Assembly (NCBI GenBank): GCA_006937955.1
Contig: SSNP01000152.1
Span: forward strand, 428,478 to 492,477
Length of the DNA stretch: 64,000 nucleotides
DNA from: Pachypanchax playfairii
Taxonomy: Eukaryota; Chordata; Actinopteri; Cyprinodontiformes; Aplocheilidae
Direction of reading: 5' to 3'
Shown: positions 1-11,400 of the stretch, one piece after another
Layout: every line of letters starts with the position of its first letter
How positions within the stretch are numbered: the first letter of the stretch is position 1
The notes under the pieces: model-generated
Told to the model about the DNA's origin: nothing
Seen by the model: only the letters and a program-made list of their open reading frames with translations
The model's database searches: none
Made by a program: the position numbers and the translations under genes

Positions 1-154
1 ACCAGCTGTATTTGCATTTGTAGATTATTTTTCTGTTTATTCCTGCTTGTTTGTTTGTTTTGGTGTGCAAGGCCGACAGGTCAGAGGTTTCTGTATCAGA
101 AAAAGGTAAATTATTGTTCATTACATAAAGACATTTAAATTCAAACACTGACTC

Positions 155-210
155 AATAGTAATAGTAATAGTAATAGTAATAGTAATAGTAATAGTAATA
201 GTAATAGTAT
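155..210. repeat. (AATAGT)n microsatellite
   Basis: About nine tandem copies of the hexamer AATAGT lie in intron 18, with no interruption visible. Confidence 0.9.
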
Positions 211-689
211 TTCCTTTCCCTACTGTTCTGTAACGTGTCCATAAATCTGAGCCTCTGGCTGTTTACACATGAACCAGTCCAACTGGGCAGGTCCTGAGAT
301 CATATGTGGTTATAGAAAAATACTGCAAGTAGAAGCAGCGCTGATCTGAGCCCTGCTTCCATCCCGTCTCTGTCCTGACCAACGGGATTCACACCTGATC
401 CTGATTGGCCTATTAACAATAGTTCAATGTCCACCGTGGTTATTTTATACATGACAGTAATGTAGGAAGACGCCATCTCAGATTTAAAGTGTTGTGTGAA
501 AAGGCTTGTTGACTTTGCAACAGTCTTCTAGTGTCCAACCAGGCTCCTGTCCTCTCCTATTTGTTATATAAATGTTGTTTGCAAACAAGAATTTTAAACT
601 GAGACTTTCAGAAAATCTCCATCAGTAACACTGACAAACATGAAATCTCTTGTTAATAAGATCAATGAACTTGAAACACTGTTGAAGAC

Positions 690-790
690 CCGGCAAGAAA
701 ATCAGGAATGCTGGATTGTGTTTCACTGAGATGCAACTAAAAGATCAGATCCTGGACTCCAACGTGTCTCTGACTGGCTTTCAAGGCTGG
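690..790 (+). mobile_element. LINE endonuclease fragment (Rex1/jockey-like)
   Basis: Reading NAGLCFTEMQLKDQIL then DSNVSLTGFQ, this stretch resembles the FTETWL...DSxVSLTGFQLFR segment of the apurinic-like endonuclease of fish Rex1/CR1-type LINEs. It breaks off before the minisatellite. A short isolated relic, identified only by this motif. Confidence 0.5.
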
Positions 791-890
791 TTCTGTTCTG
801 GTGACTGATCTAGAGACTTCTGAGTTGATTGTCCAAAGGAGGTGGAAGAACACGATGGATCATCGTCATCATCTTCACAACACAGACGCT

Positions 891-3800
891 ACAGGAGATC
901 CTTCCTGTCCACAACTAGAACCCTCTACAGGAGATCCTTCCTGTCCACAGCTAGAACCCTCTACAGGAGATCCTTCCCGTCCACAGCTAGAACCCTCTAC
1001 AGGAGATCCTTCCCGTCCACAGCTAGAACCCTCTACAGGAGATCCTTCCCGTCCACAGCTAGAACCCTCTACAGGAGATCCTTCCTGTCCACAACTAGAA
1101 CCCTCTACAGGAGATCCTTCCTGTCCACAGCTAGAACCCTCTACAGGAGATCCTTCCTGTCCACAACTAGAACCCTCTACAGGAGATCCTTCCCGTCCAC
1201 AGCTAGAACCCTCTAGAGGAGATCCTTCCTGTCCACAGCTAGAACCCTCTACAGGAGATCCTTCCTGTCCACAGCTAGAACCTTCTACAGGAGATCCTTC
1301 CTGTCCACAACTAGAACCCTCTACAAGAGATCCTTCATGTCTACAGCTAGAACCCTCTACAGGAGATCCTTCCTGTCCACAACTAGAACCCTCTACAGGA
1401 GATCCTTCCTGTCCACAGCTAGAACCCTCTACAGGAGATCCTTCCTGTCCACAACTAGAACCCTCTACAATAGATCCTTCCCGTCCACAGCCAGAACCCT
1501 CTAGAGGAGATCCTTCCTGTCCACAGCTAGAACCCTCTACAAGAGATCCTTCATGTCTACAGCTAGAACCCTCTACAGGAGATCCTTCCCGTCCACAACT
1601 AGAACCCTCTACAGGAGATCCTTCCCGTCCACAGCTAGAACCCTCTAGAGGAGATCCTTCCTGTCCACAGCTAGAACCCTCTACAAGAGATCCTTCATGT
1701 CTACAGCTAGAACCCTCTACAGGAGATCCTTCCCGTCCACAACTAGAACCCTCTACAGGAGATCCTTCCTGTCCACAGCTAGAACCCTCTACAGGAGATC
1801 CTTCCCGTCCACAGCTAGAACCCTCTACAGGAGATCCTTCCTGTCCACAGCTAGAACCCTCTACAGGAGATCCTTCCTGTCCACAACTAGAACCCTCTAC
1901 AGGAGATCCTTCCCGTCCACAGCTAGAACCCTCTACAGGAGATCCTTCCTGTCCACAGCTAGAACCCTCTACAAGAGATCCTTCATGTCTACAGCTAGAA
2001 CCCTCTACAGGAGATCGTTCCCGTCCACAACTAGAACCCTCTACAGGAGATCCTTCCTGTCCACAACTAGAACCCTCTACAGGAGATCTATCTAGTCCAC
2101 AGCTAGAACCCTCTACAGGAGATCCTTCCTGTCCACAACTAGAACCCTCTACAGGAGATCCTTCCCGTCCACAGCTAGAACCCTCTACAGGAGATCCTTC
2201 CCGTCCACAACTAGAACCCTCTACAGGAGATCCTTCCCGTCCACAGCTAGAACCCTCTACAGGAGATCCTTCCTGTCCACAGCTAGAACCCTCTACAGGA
2301 GATCCTTCCTGTCCACAACTAGAACCCTCTACAGGAGATCCTTCATGTCTACAGCTAGAACCCTCTACAGGAGATCCTTCCTGTCCACAACTAGAACCCT
2401 CTACAGGAGATCCTTCCCGTCCACAGCTAGACCCCTCTACAGGAGATCCTTCCTGTCCACAGCTAGAACCCTCTACAGGAGATCCTTCCTGTCCACAGCT
2501 AGAACCCTCTACAGGAGATCCTTCCCGTCCACAGCTAGAACCCTCTACAGGAGATCCTTCCTGTCCACAGCTAGAACCCTCTACAGGAGATCCTTCCTGT
2601 CCACAACTAGAACCCTCTACAGGAGATCCTTCCCGTCCACAGCTAGAACCCTCTACAGGAGATCCTTCCTGTCCACAACTAGAACCCTCTACAGGAGATC
2701 CTTCCTGTCCACAGCTAGAACCCTCTACAGGAGATCCTTCCAGTCCACAACTAGAACCCTCTACAGGAGATCCTTCCAGTCCACAGCTAGAACCCTCTAC
2801 AGGAGATCCTTCCTGTCCACAACTAGAACCCTCTACAGGAGATCCTTCCTGTCCACAGCTAGAACCCTCTACAGGAGATCCTTCCTGTCCACAACTAGAA
2901 CCCTCTACAGGAGATCCTTCCCGTCCACAGCTAGAACCCTCTAGAGGAGATCCTTCCTGTCCACAACTAGAACCCTCTACAGGAGATCCTTCATGTCTAC
3001 AGTTAGAACCCTCTACAGGAGATCCTTCCTGTCCACAACTAGAACCCTCTACAGGAGATCCTTCCTGTCCACAGCTAGAACCCTCTACAGGAGATCCTTC
3101 CTGTCCACAACTAGAACCCTCTACAGGAGATCCTTCCCGTCCACAGCTAGAACCCTCTACAGGAGATCCTTCCTGTCCACAGCTAGAACCCTCTACAGGA
3201 GATCCTTCCTGTCCACAACTAGAACCCTCTACAGGAGATCCCTCGTGTCTACAGCTAGAACCCTCTACAGGAGATCCTTCCCGTCCACAACTAGAACCCT
3301 CTACAGGAGATCCTTCCCGTCCACAGCTAGAACCCTCTACAGGAGATCCTTCCCGTCCACAACTAGAACCCTCTACAGGAGATCCTTCCCGTCCACAGCT
3401 AGATCCCTCTAGAGGAGATCCTTCCTGTCCACAACTAGAACCCTCTACAAGAGATCCTTCATGTCTACAGCTAGAACCCTCTACAGGAGATCCTTCCCGA
3501 CCACAGCTAGAACCCTCTACAGAAGATCCTTCCTGTCCACAACTAGAACCATCTACAGGAGATCCTTCCTGTCCACAGCTAGAACCCTCTACAGAAGATC
3601 CTTCCCGTCCACAACTAGAACCCTCTACAGGAGATCCTTCCTGTCCACAGCTAGAACCCTCTACAGGAGATCCTTCCTGTCCACAACTAGAACCCTCTAC
3701 AGGAGATCCTTCCTGTCCACAGCTAGAACCCTCTACAGGAGATCCTTCATGTCTACAGCTAGAACCCTCTACAGGAGATCCTTCCTGTCCACAACTAGAA

Positions 3801-4310
3801 CCCTCTACAGGAGATCCTTCCTTTCCACAGCTAGAACCCTCTACAGGAGATCCTTCCCGTCCACAGCTAGAACCCTCTACAGGAGATTGTTCCTGTCCAC
3901 AACTAGAACCCTCTACAGGAGATTGTTCCTGTCCACAACTAGAACCCTCTACAGGAGATCCTTCCTGTCCACAACTAGAACCCTCTACAGGAGATCCTTC
4001 CTGTCCACAGCTAGAACCCTCTACAGAAGATCCTTCCTGTCCACAACTAGAACCCTCTACAGGAGATCCTTCCTGTCCACAACTAGAACCCTCTACAGGA
4101 GATCCTTCCTGTCCACAGCTAGAACCCTCTACAGGAGATCCTTCCCGTCCACAGCTAGAACCCTCTACAGAAGATCCTTCCTGTCCACAACTAGAACCCT
4201 CTACAGAAGATCCTTCCTGTCCACAACTAGAACCATCTACAGGAGATCTTTCCTGTCCACAGCTTGAACCTTCTACAGGAGATCCTTCCTGTCCACAACT
4301 AGAACCCTCT
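891..4310. repeat. 36-bp minisatellite, 95 units
   Basis: The unit begins ACAGGAGATCCTTCC and ends TAGAACCCTCT. From 891 to 4310 there are 3420 bp, exactly 95 x 36, and the register never shifts, so no net insertion or deletion is visible. Units differ by single substitutions: TCCTGT or TCCCGT (CpG decay), ACAACT or ACAGCT, ACAAGAGAT, CTAGAGG, and TCATGTCTACAG. Because 36 is divisible by 3, open frames run through the array: plus-strand repeats STGDPSCPQLEP (801-4424) and YRRSFLSTTRTL (in segments), and minus-strand repeat EGSPVEGSSCGQ (875-4354). The array lies in intron 18 of cdc42bpa. I regard the frames as by-products of the unit length. Confidence 0.97.
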
Positions 4311-4315
4311 ACAGG

Positions 4316-4880
4316 GTCCATATTACAAACAGTGGACCAGATCTTTACTCTCACAGAGTTGGTGAAGGGGTCATGGGAGTTTAGCTCTTTGAACCACGTG
4401 TTTAGTGAACTTGGAGAATGCTAACGACTGAGTCCCCCAGGGCCTTCTGTGAGGTGTGCTTAGATCTGGATTCTGACCTAAAGAACGAGATCCTGGTTAA
4501 AAGACAATAAAATGAGTTTCCTCCGTACGGTGGCCGGGCTCAGCCTCAGAGATCAGGTGAGGAACTCTGTCATCTGGTGGAGCTTGAAGGAGAGCTGCTG
4601 CTCCTCCACGACAAACAGAGTCAGCTGAGGTGGTTTAAACATCTGATTAAGATGTATCCTGGTTATGGGCACATCCCACTGGGAGGAGACACCCCCCCCC
4701 CCCCAGGCAGACCCAAAATTCACTGGAGGGATCCTCTATCTTGTCTGTCCTGGGAACATCTGGGGATCTCACAGGACGAGCTGGAGAGAAGGAGGTCTGT
4801 TTTTGCCCCACGACCCGACATTAGATAAGTGGAAGAAGATGATTGAAAGATATGAAGCTGGTCATATTAAACTATTTTGA
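4316..4880 (+). mobile_element. LINE reverse-transcriptase and C-terminal tail fragment
   Basis: Two pieces of one fish LINE type are fused. 4316-4460 reads QTVDQIFTLTELVKGSWEF then decays, matching the RT segment that ends in FVDLEKAFDRVPRG. After an internal deletion, 4470-4880 reads MSFLRTVAGLSLRDQ (frame-broken), then LLLLHDKQSQLRWFKHLIKM and RPKIHWRDPLS. This is the C-terminal tail seen in fish endonuclease-RT elements. A C-run at 4690-4703 interrupts it. The clade (RTE-like or other) is uncertain. Confidence 0.7.
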
Positions 4881-5357
4881 AACATCTGTTATCTCAATTA
4901 TTAATGAATGATAATTAAGACCAACCGATGATACAAAGGGTCAGAAAAAAAGCAATATTTTAGGAAATAAAATTGAAACTGCTCTACTTTACATCCACTG
5001 ACAAAGTGATTTATAGTGATTTTAATATCAGGACTCACTTTTTATTTCTGTACATGTTAAAATGCCTCACATCTATTAGAAACCACTTCACTTCAGGGCC
5101 ATTTCCAAATCAACACAGCTGAATCCACAGAATCCTTCCATGCAATGGTGCACAGCTGCTTTTTGGGGGAACATGAATTTAATGAACAGTGATTGTTGTG
5201 GCCCTCCTTTGGGGGTTACTTGGAGTTACAAGGGTGCATTTGTGTCGTGAGAGATACTAGATCACAAAAAAGTTGAAAAACCAAGACAGAAAGTTATCTA
5301 AACTAAATTTAGTCAGACTATTTGTTCCATTGACAGATATACACCCAGATAACGTAC
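4881..5357. other. Intron 18, no recognisable element
   Basis: AT-rich intronic sequence between the LINE fragment and exon 18. I see no exon, RNA gene or repeat. Confidence 0.5.
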
Positions 5358-5463
5358 CTTCTCTAGCTCACTGGACAGCTTCTTGTTTTCCTCGGAAAGC
5401 AGGACTCTTTCTCTCTCAGATTTCTGTTTGTACTCCGTCTCAAACTCTTCCCGCTCATTTTGG
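5358..5463 (-). CDS. cdc42bpa: cdc42bpa exon 18 (residues 754-789), last exon in window
   Basis: This 106-nt exon encodes QNEREEFETEYKQKSERERV and then LLSEENKKLSSELEK, matching the family's SEREEFESEFKQ and LTEENKKLTSELDK. Donor GTACGT at 5352-5357. The next expected coding block (LTTLYENLS-like, then KKESVAHWEAQI-like) was not found in 1-5351, so it should lie left of the window. Confidence 0.94.
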
Positions 5464-8400
5464 CTGAAGGAAACACACAGACACTGTTATCTTTAAACAC
5501 TGTAAAAAAAAAATGACCACAATCTAGAAATGTGATCCTGATCTGGCTTTGTGTGTTTCCTGATCAAACACAAACCATCTTACAGCAGTGGTTTTACTGC
5601 AACACGATGTGTTACAAACTTCAGTTTTACAGTATATCTAATATTTTTTTCTTTCTATTTTACCTTGTATTTGGTTTCTTTATGTGTTTTTGTATGGACT
5701 CTTAAGTTTACCTACCTATCCACCATCTATAAATAGACTTCTCAAAGGTAAAAAAGATGTACCTTTCTCGGCGTATCTTGTCCTGTTTGTCTTTGAGAAC
5801 CATGGTTTCCTTCTGCAGCGTGACTTGTTGGCTCTCAGCATCTCTCAGCTCTTTGCGCAGAGCCTTTAGCATTGTGCTATGTTGTGCTTCTCTGCGCTCC
5901 AACTCCTCTTGATACAAGAGCGTTTTCTTCTCCATTTCTGCACGCAGACGGCCCACCTCCTGAGTCTGGTCCACTGAAGCAGGGCTGGCAGTGGAGCCGG
6001 CCTGCTTCACCTGAAACGGAGCCATTAAGAAAAATATGGCTTGGTGAGACTGAGTGAGGAAACTGTTAACACCAGCCTGTGTGATTTCTCCTGGCCTGTG
6101 CTGTCATCTATTAAAGCTGTAGAAACTCTTAGTTACTCACCTTAAGCCCTTCGAGTTCCTCCTCCAGCTGCCTACTGTACAGTTCATTACGCTCTCTGCT
6201 CTTCTTCTCTTTGAGAGCTTCAGCTGTTTGTTCCTCCGCGTGCACCTCCATCTGACATGGACACAAACCAAATTTGGTTACTAGATGTGAGAATGCATTG
6301 TATGGGGCGGGTGTGGCTCAGTGGGTCGAGCGGTCATCTTCCAACCAGAAGGTCGGTGCATCGATCCCGGTTTCCACCGCCACATGTCAAAGTGTCTTTG
6401 AGCAAGACACTGAACCCCCTGATTTATGTATCGAGTTGTGTGACTGGGTGAATGAATGAAGCGTTTTGATTGGTCAGTAAGATTACAGCACATTTACAGG
6501 ATATTTACCACTTTATGTGATTTTCCCTTCAAGCTCTTACATTTACACAATATGAAGTAGATTTTTACACATATAATATGACAAACTAAATATACACGTG
6601 TGTAAAAACAAGCACAAGTAAAACATTAAAACTATCCATGACTGAAACGATGTTGCATTGTGACTTTATTACACAGCCTCACTGACTCCAGGAGAATTTA
6701 AATCTTCTAACATACCATCCTGAATGCTTTTAAACGGGAGTACAATAAAGCCACAACAACAGGGTTTTCAGTACTTGCATTAAAACTCTCTTTACAAAAG
6801 AGAAAACAACAGAAACATACAGGAGTTTTAAATATGGAGCCAGAAGATATAGACAGATTAGGGAGCTGCTAACAACAGGGAGTCTACTCTACCTCCTTCT
6901 TGGCTCTCTCAGCCTTTCGCACCTCAAGGCGGAGAGCTTCAACCTTTTGATTCAGGCTCTCCATCTCCTCCTCCTTGTCCCTCAGCTGGCGAGTGAGACG
7001 CTGCTTCACAGATCTGAGTTTTATAGATGAATTAAATGTCAGAATGATACATAATGAGTTCTTGAAACAAGCCTCTACATAAAGTTTGGACATTTAAAAA
7101 AAAACAATCTTTTAAGAACTTGTTAAAATCAACATGATTAACATTTAGTGTTGTAACATTAATAACTTGTTAAAGTTGGTTGGGCGTGTCTATGACCTGA
7201 GGAGTGATGTACAGACAGGGTTCTACCTTAGCTCCGTTAGTCTCTCGTTGAGCTCAGAAAACTCCTGCATGGCCAGTTTTCTCTGACTGTGGGCTTCTTT
7301 CAGCTCTTTTGACTGACCCTTTAGCTTCTCGTTGGTCTCTAAAAGCTCCTGTTTAGAGGGGAAACGGATCCTTTCAGCACGTTTAAGGTTTGATTTTCTC
7401 ACAGCAGCAATAAAACACAATGTTGTTCCATCTTGTTTTTCAAAAACGTGAAAATCTTTTGCAAAGTAAACAGTTTCCTTTTTCACAAAACGGTGGTTTT
7501 ACCTTTTGTAAGTTATCCCTCTCCTGTGTCATGCTCTTCATCTGTTTCTCTAGATTCTTGATGTGTTTTGATGAGTCCTCCAAGTCCCTGCGTGCTGATG
7601 TCACATCCTCCAGCTGCTTCTCCAGTTGGCCCGAGTCTGACAGACACAAATACACACAAAATATTTCAGTGGAAATATTACGGACATCAATGATTTTTCC
7701 ATTGTCCTTTTTAGAACAGCCAAAAAAAATCAACATTATATTAATTGAAATCATTTTACCTTGAATTTAATATTCATTTTTCTTAATGCTGTCGGCAGTA
7801 TTGTCTTGATCTGAGAGGCTGCTGTCAACAGCATCACATTCATTTTAATTGCTTTATTATTGTAATGGTACTCAGAGTTGACGACTGCAATCATTTGCAC
7901 TTGCTTTTACATTATTTATCTTATTAAATACTGTATCAGTTTGTGGCAAAACACAACAAATAAATCACTGTTGTCTATTTCCTGTTTTGCTCTCTGTGTT
8001 ATTCATATATTGCATCTGCATCTGTGTATTAAACGGAAAGTGTAAAGTTCATGGTCCAGATTCAAAACCTGCAGAACCAAATCAATGAACGGTCCAACGT
8101 CAAGACTCTGTTGAGCCCACAGGACAGGTGGACTGGACCCCGGGCTTTTAGAATAGAGGCAGCACGGAACGTAGCTAAATCTAAAGTCTTACAGAAGCAA
8201 CTTGTTACTGCATGTGGGCAGAGAGATCAGAGACACAGGCGGCAGATTAAATCCAGCATGAGAGCCCCAAGTAGAACCTCAGACAGGAAGACATATGCTG
8301 CTTCTTCTTCTTTGTTTGGTTCAGTTTAGAAATGACACATTTTAAATAACAACAAACTAACATGCTGCTAAAAGGGTTCAAATCCATTTCTGAACATTGA

Positions 8401-11400
8401 CACTTGTTTTAAAAGAGATGGTGTTCGCTGAGCTTATGTGTCAGATTTTATACTGTGTATAAACACAGTTTAAGTGGAAATGTGCAGCTAAAGTTAACTG
8501 AAGTCTTCAAATAACCCCACAAATTTATATTTATTTTATATAGACTACATCACTGATAAAAAGCTATCATGTTTTAGCCAGCAGAAATATAAAACTGGTG
8601 TTTTTATTTCAGAAGGATTGAATGACCTTTAATTACTTAATTTATTTAAAGTTAATTTAAAATTTTTAAAAAATTGTTAATTTTGTTGCTTATCAAATCA
8701 AAATTTTTTCATTATCAATGATGCAAGCAAAGTGGAAAAAATACAGAAGTATTACAGTGTCACAAACTATATAGATTATGAAGTATTTTCTTTGGTATTT
8801 GTTTTTAATTTGACATTTTAGTGTCATGTCAACACTATTCTCTTGCCTGCTTAGATGTTAATTACTAGATAACAAAAAAAGATCCAGACCAGCGATCTGC
8901 TTCTTCAGGATGTCGATCTCGCTCATTAGACTCCTGATCTCCACTTCCTGGTTTGCGTTGCGTGGTCCCTCACCTGTTGGGTGCTGCAGCTCCTGCACCG
9001 TCTGAGTCGACTCTGTTAGAAATAAAAAAAAAGTTGTTAAACATGGACCTGAGAAACAAATCAAAGTATTTTATGTTAAGTTTATGTGTACATGTGAATA
9101 ATTTAGGACGATTAATATATGTTGGACATTTAAAAATTATAAACTACGAAAACAAAGTTATAATGGGTTCTATTTTATTATGTAGTATTTCCACACTCCT
9201 ACCCTGCAGTTTGCGACTCAGCTCTAGTTTCTCCTGCTCCAGACGGCGTATCCTCCTCTCATAGGCCTCAGTAGCCAGACTATCTTCAAGGCTGCGCTGG
9301 ACGTCATGATCGAGCTGGTCCTGTCCTGCTTTACCAGGTTCCACTGCGAGCTGTCGAAGGCAACCCCGGTCTGATAGCAAACTACAAGAGAATTTATAAC
9401 TTAGAAAAACTTAGAAAAAAAAATTAAAGGCATTTAAGCGCTTTAGAAGCAAAACCAACTGAAAAAAGGAGGGAAGTCTCAAAGCTAGTAAAAACAAATG
9501 TATTTATAGACATGAAAGAGTGGTGGGCACTAAGCATGTTAAAATGATATGAAACAGGATGAAGAAAGAGACCAAAAGAAAATGACAGTAACACTTACCA
9601 TTTACTTGTATAGGTAAAACCCACAAAGGGCAGGTGGTGGCCAGAGAAGGCAGTGTGAGAGGGAGGAGGCATGGTCTCCTAAAAAGCAGTTAAACAACTC
9701 AAAGACATAAGATGTTGATTGTAATAGAACATGTAACAGAATGTACACATGATATACTGAACAATACATGTTTTTGTAGAGAGACGATCTGCATGGAACT
9801 TCTTACCGAGTTCTTTAAACAGTCATCATCTACATCAAAGTTGGAGGTATCTGTGGGACTGCTGACTTCTGGGATGTAGGGGGCCTCACATGTACGAATG
9901 TTGTCCCAATCAATGCCTGAAAATAGACAGAAAACAAGTTCCTCAAATTCTTTCATAATAAAACAAAAATCTCACACATAAAACTGAAATTCATAATGAA
10001 TTCAAAAGAGCAGGAAAGCAAAACAAAAAGAAAATATAAAACAGTCACAAATAACTTTAGATAAATTGATGTAAAACCATGTTAGAGACACTTTTGGATA
10101 AAACGCAGATGTCTTTGACCAAAAAATGAAAGATTCAGCCTGTACCAGCAAAAAATGGATGCTGTTTGAAGTCCTCGATGCCGTTTTGACCCAGTCTGTG
10201 CTCCCGACTGCAAATGAGGCGGCGAATCAGATCTTTCGCTTCTTCCGACACGTCTGTTACCTGCTGTGGGAACTGGAATCGCTCCTGTGTGAAGTGAATC
10301 ATGGTGCGGTTTTGAGTGTGAAAGGTGGGAAAAAAAAAACTGAAGCTATATCTATATCTCCTATCAGCTCACCTTGTGGTTCATGATCTTCCCATAAGTT
10401 TCCACCAGAGATTCTGCATAAAAAGGAGTCTCTCCATACAGCATTTCATACATGCAGACGCCCAGAGACCACCAGTCACACTCAGGTCCGTACTTCCCTT
10501 TCCCATCTTCCATAGCCTGCAGGATCTCGGGGGAGATGTAGTCTGGAGTTCCCACTGCCACTGAGGACTGGACCTGACAGTGGAGCACAACATACATCAC
10601 TGACCACACAAATCCATAAACACCACATATGAAATGACATTTATTCCTTCATTTGCCAAAAAAGTAAAAAAAACTTTAAGGGCCCGATTCATCAATATTC
10701 CAAGTAAAGAGCGCAAAGTTGGCAGCAAAAATTTAGCACCAAGAGTGTGTTCCTGATTTGTGAGTGATTTACTAAGATTGATTGCCCAATTGACCTTTCG
10801 CCGAGTCCCGCCCCCCCTTAGTTACTGTTGCTATGTCCGACAAACACGACCAGCGCGACAGATTATCATGACTGGAAGAGGTATTTCCATGCGTGTCAGT
10901 GACCTTTGTTGGAGCAAAATCTTCGTAACATCCTCTAAATCGAACAAGCCCTTGATCTCTCTTCTCTCTCCAGATCAGCTCTGCCGAGTGACATCCGTGC
11001 GCTCGCAGCCGGCGAGCACTCCCAGCTGCCACCATCTCAAAAGCTCAGCCCATACGTCGCCTACAGCCAGTGGCAATCCTTAGCCGGCTCACGCTCATCC
11101 ACGAGTGGACCGCACCACCTCTTGGGACGCTCTTCAGCACCGAGCTCCCCCTGACATCTAGTTAGTTGATGTGGGTGCACTGCTTTTCCATCTTGCTTGG
11201 AGTTAATGTTTGTCGGACCTGCTCACATAGTAAACGGTTGTGTGATTGGACAATGGCCGCTTTGGGGGCGTGGCCAGCAAATGGTCAATTGATACCGCAA
11301 AGAGCAATATTTAAATAAGAAGTTTGACTGCGCTACTCCCTTGGAAGTGCAAGAAAGACGCAAATGACAGCAACAAGTTCCAGAAGGGAGCTGGCAGAGA

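Noticed and set aside
891..4310. CRISPR-like array
   Set aside because: The units are contiguous with no unique spacers, and the host is a vertebrate.
801..4424. A 1207-residue repeat protein gene
   Set aside because: The frame is open because the 36-bp unit lacks stops in it; the opposite strand and a second plus frame are open too, substitutions are mostly amino-acid changing, and the C-terminal end runs into LINE sequence.
1..5351. Further downstream cdc42bpa exons
   Set aside because: I looked for the next conserved coiled-coil blocks on the minus strand and saw none; the region is repeats and unassigned intron.
5708..6025. A start codon for a short isoform near exon 17
   Set aside because: The Met lies upstream of the splice acceptor in intron sequence; the exon is bounded at 6010 by AG and continues the main frame.
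6303..6420. A tRNA gene (A and B boxes present)
   Set aside because: The sequence continues into a SINE body and tail, and equivalent copies occur at 11582 and elsewhere; no tRNA cloverleaf with proper acceptor stem was seen.
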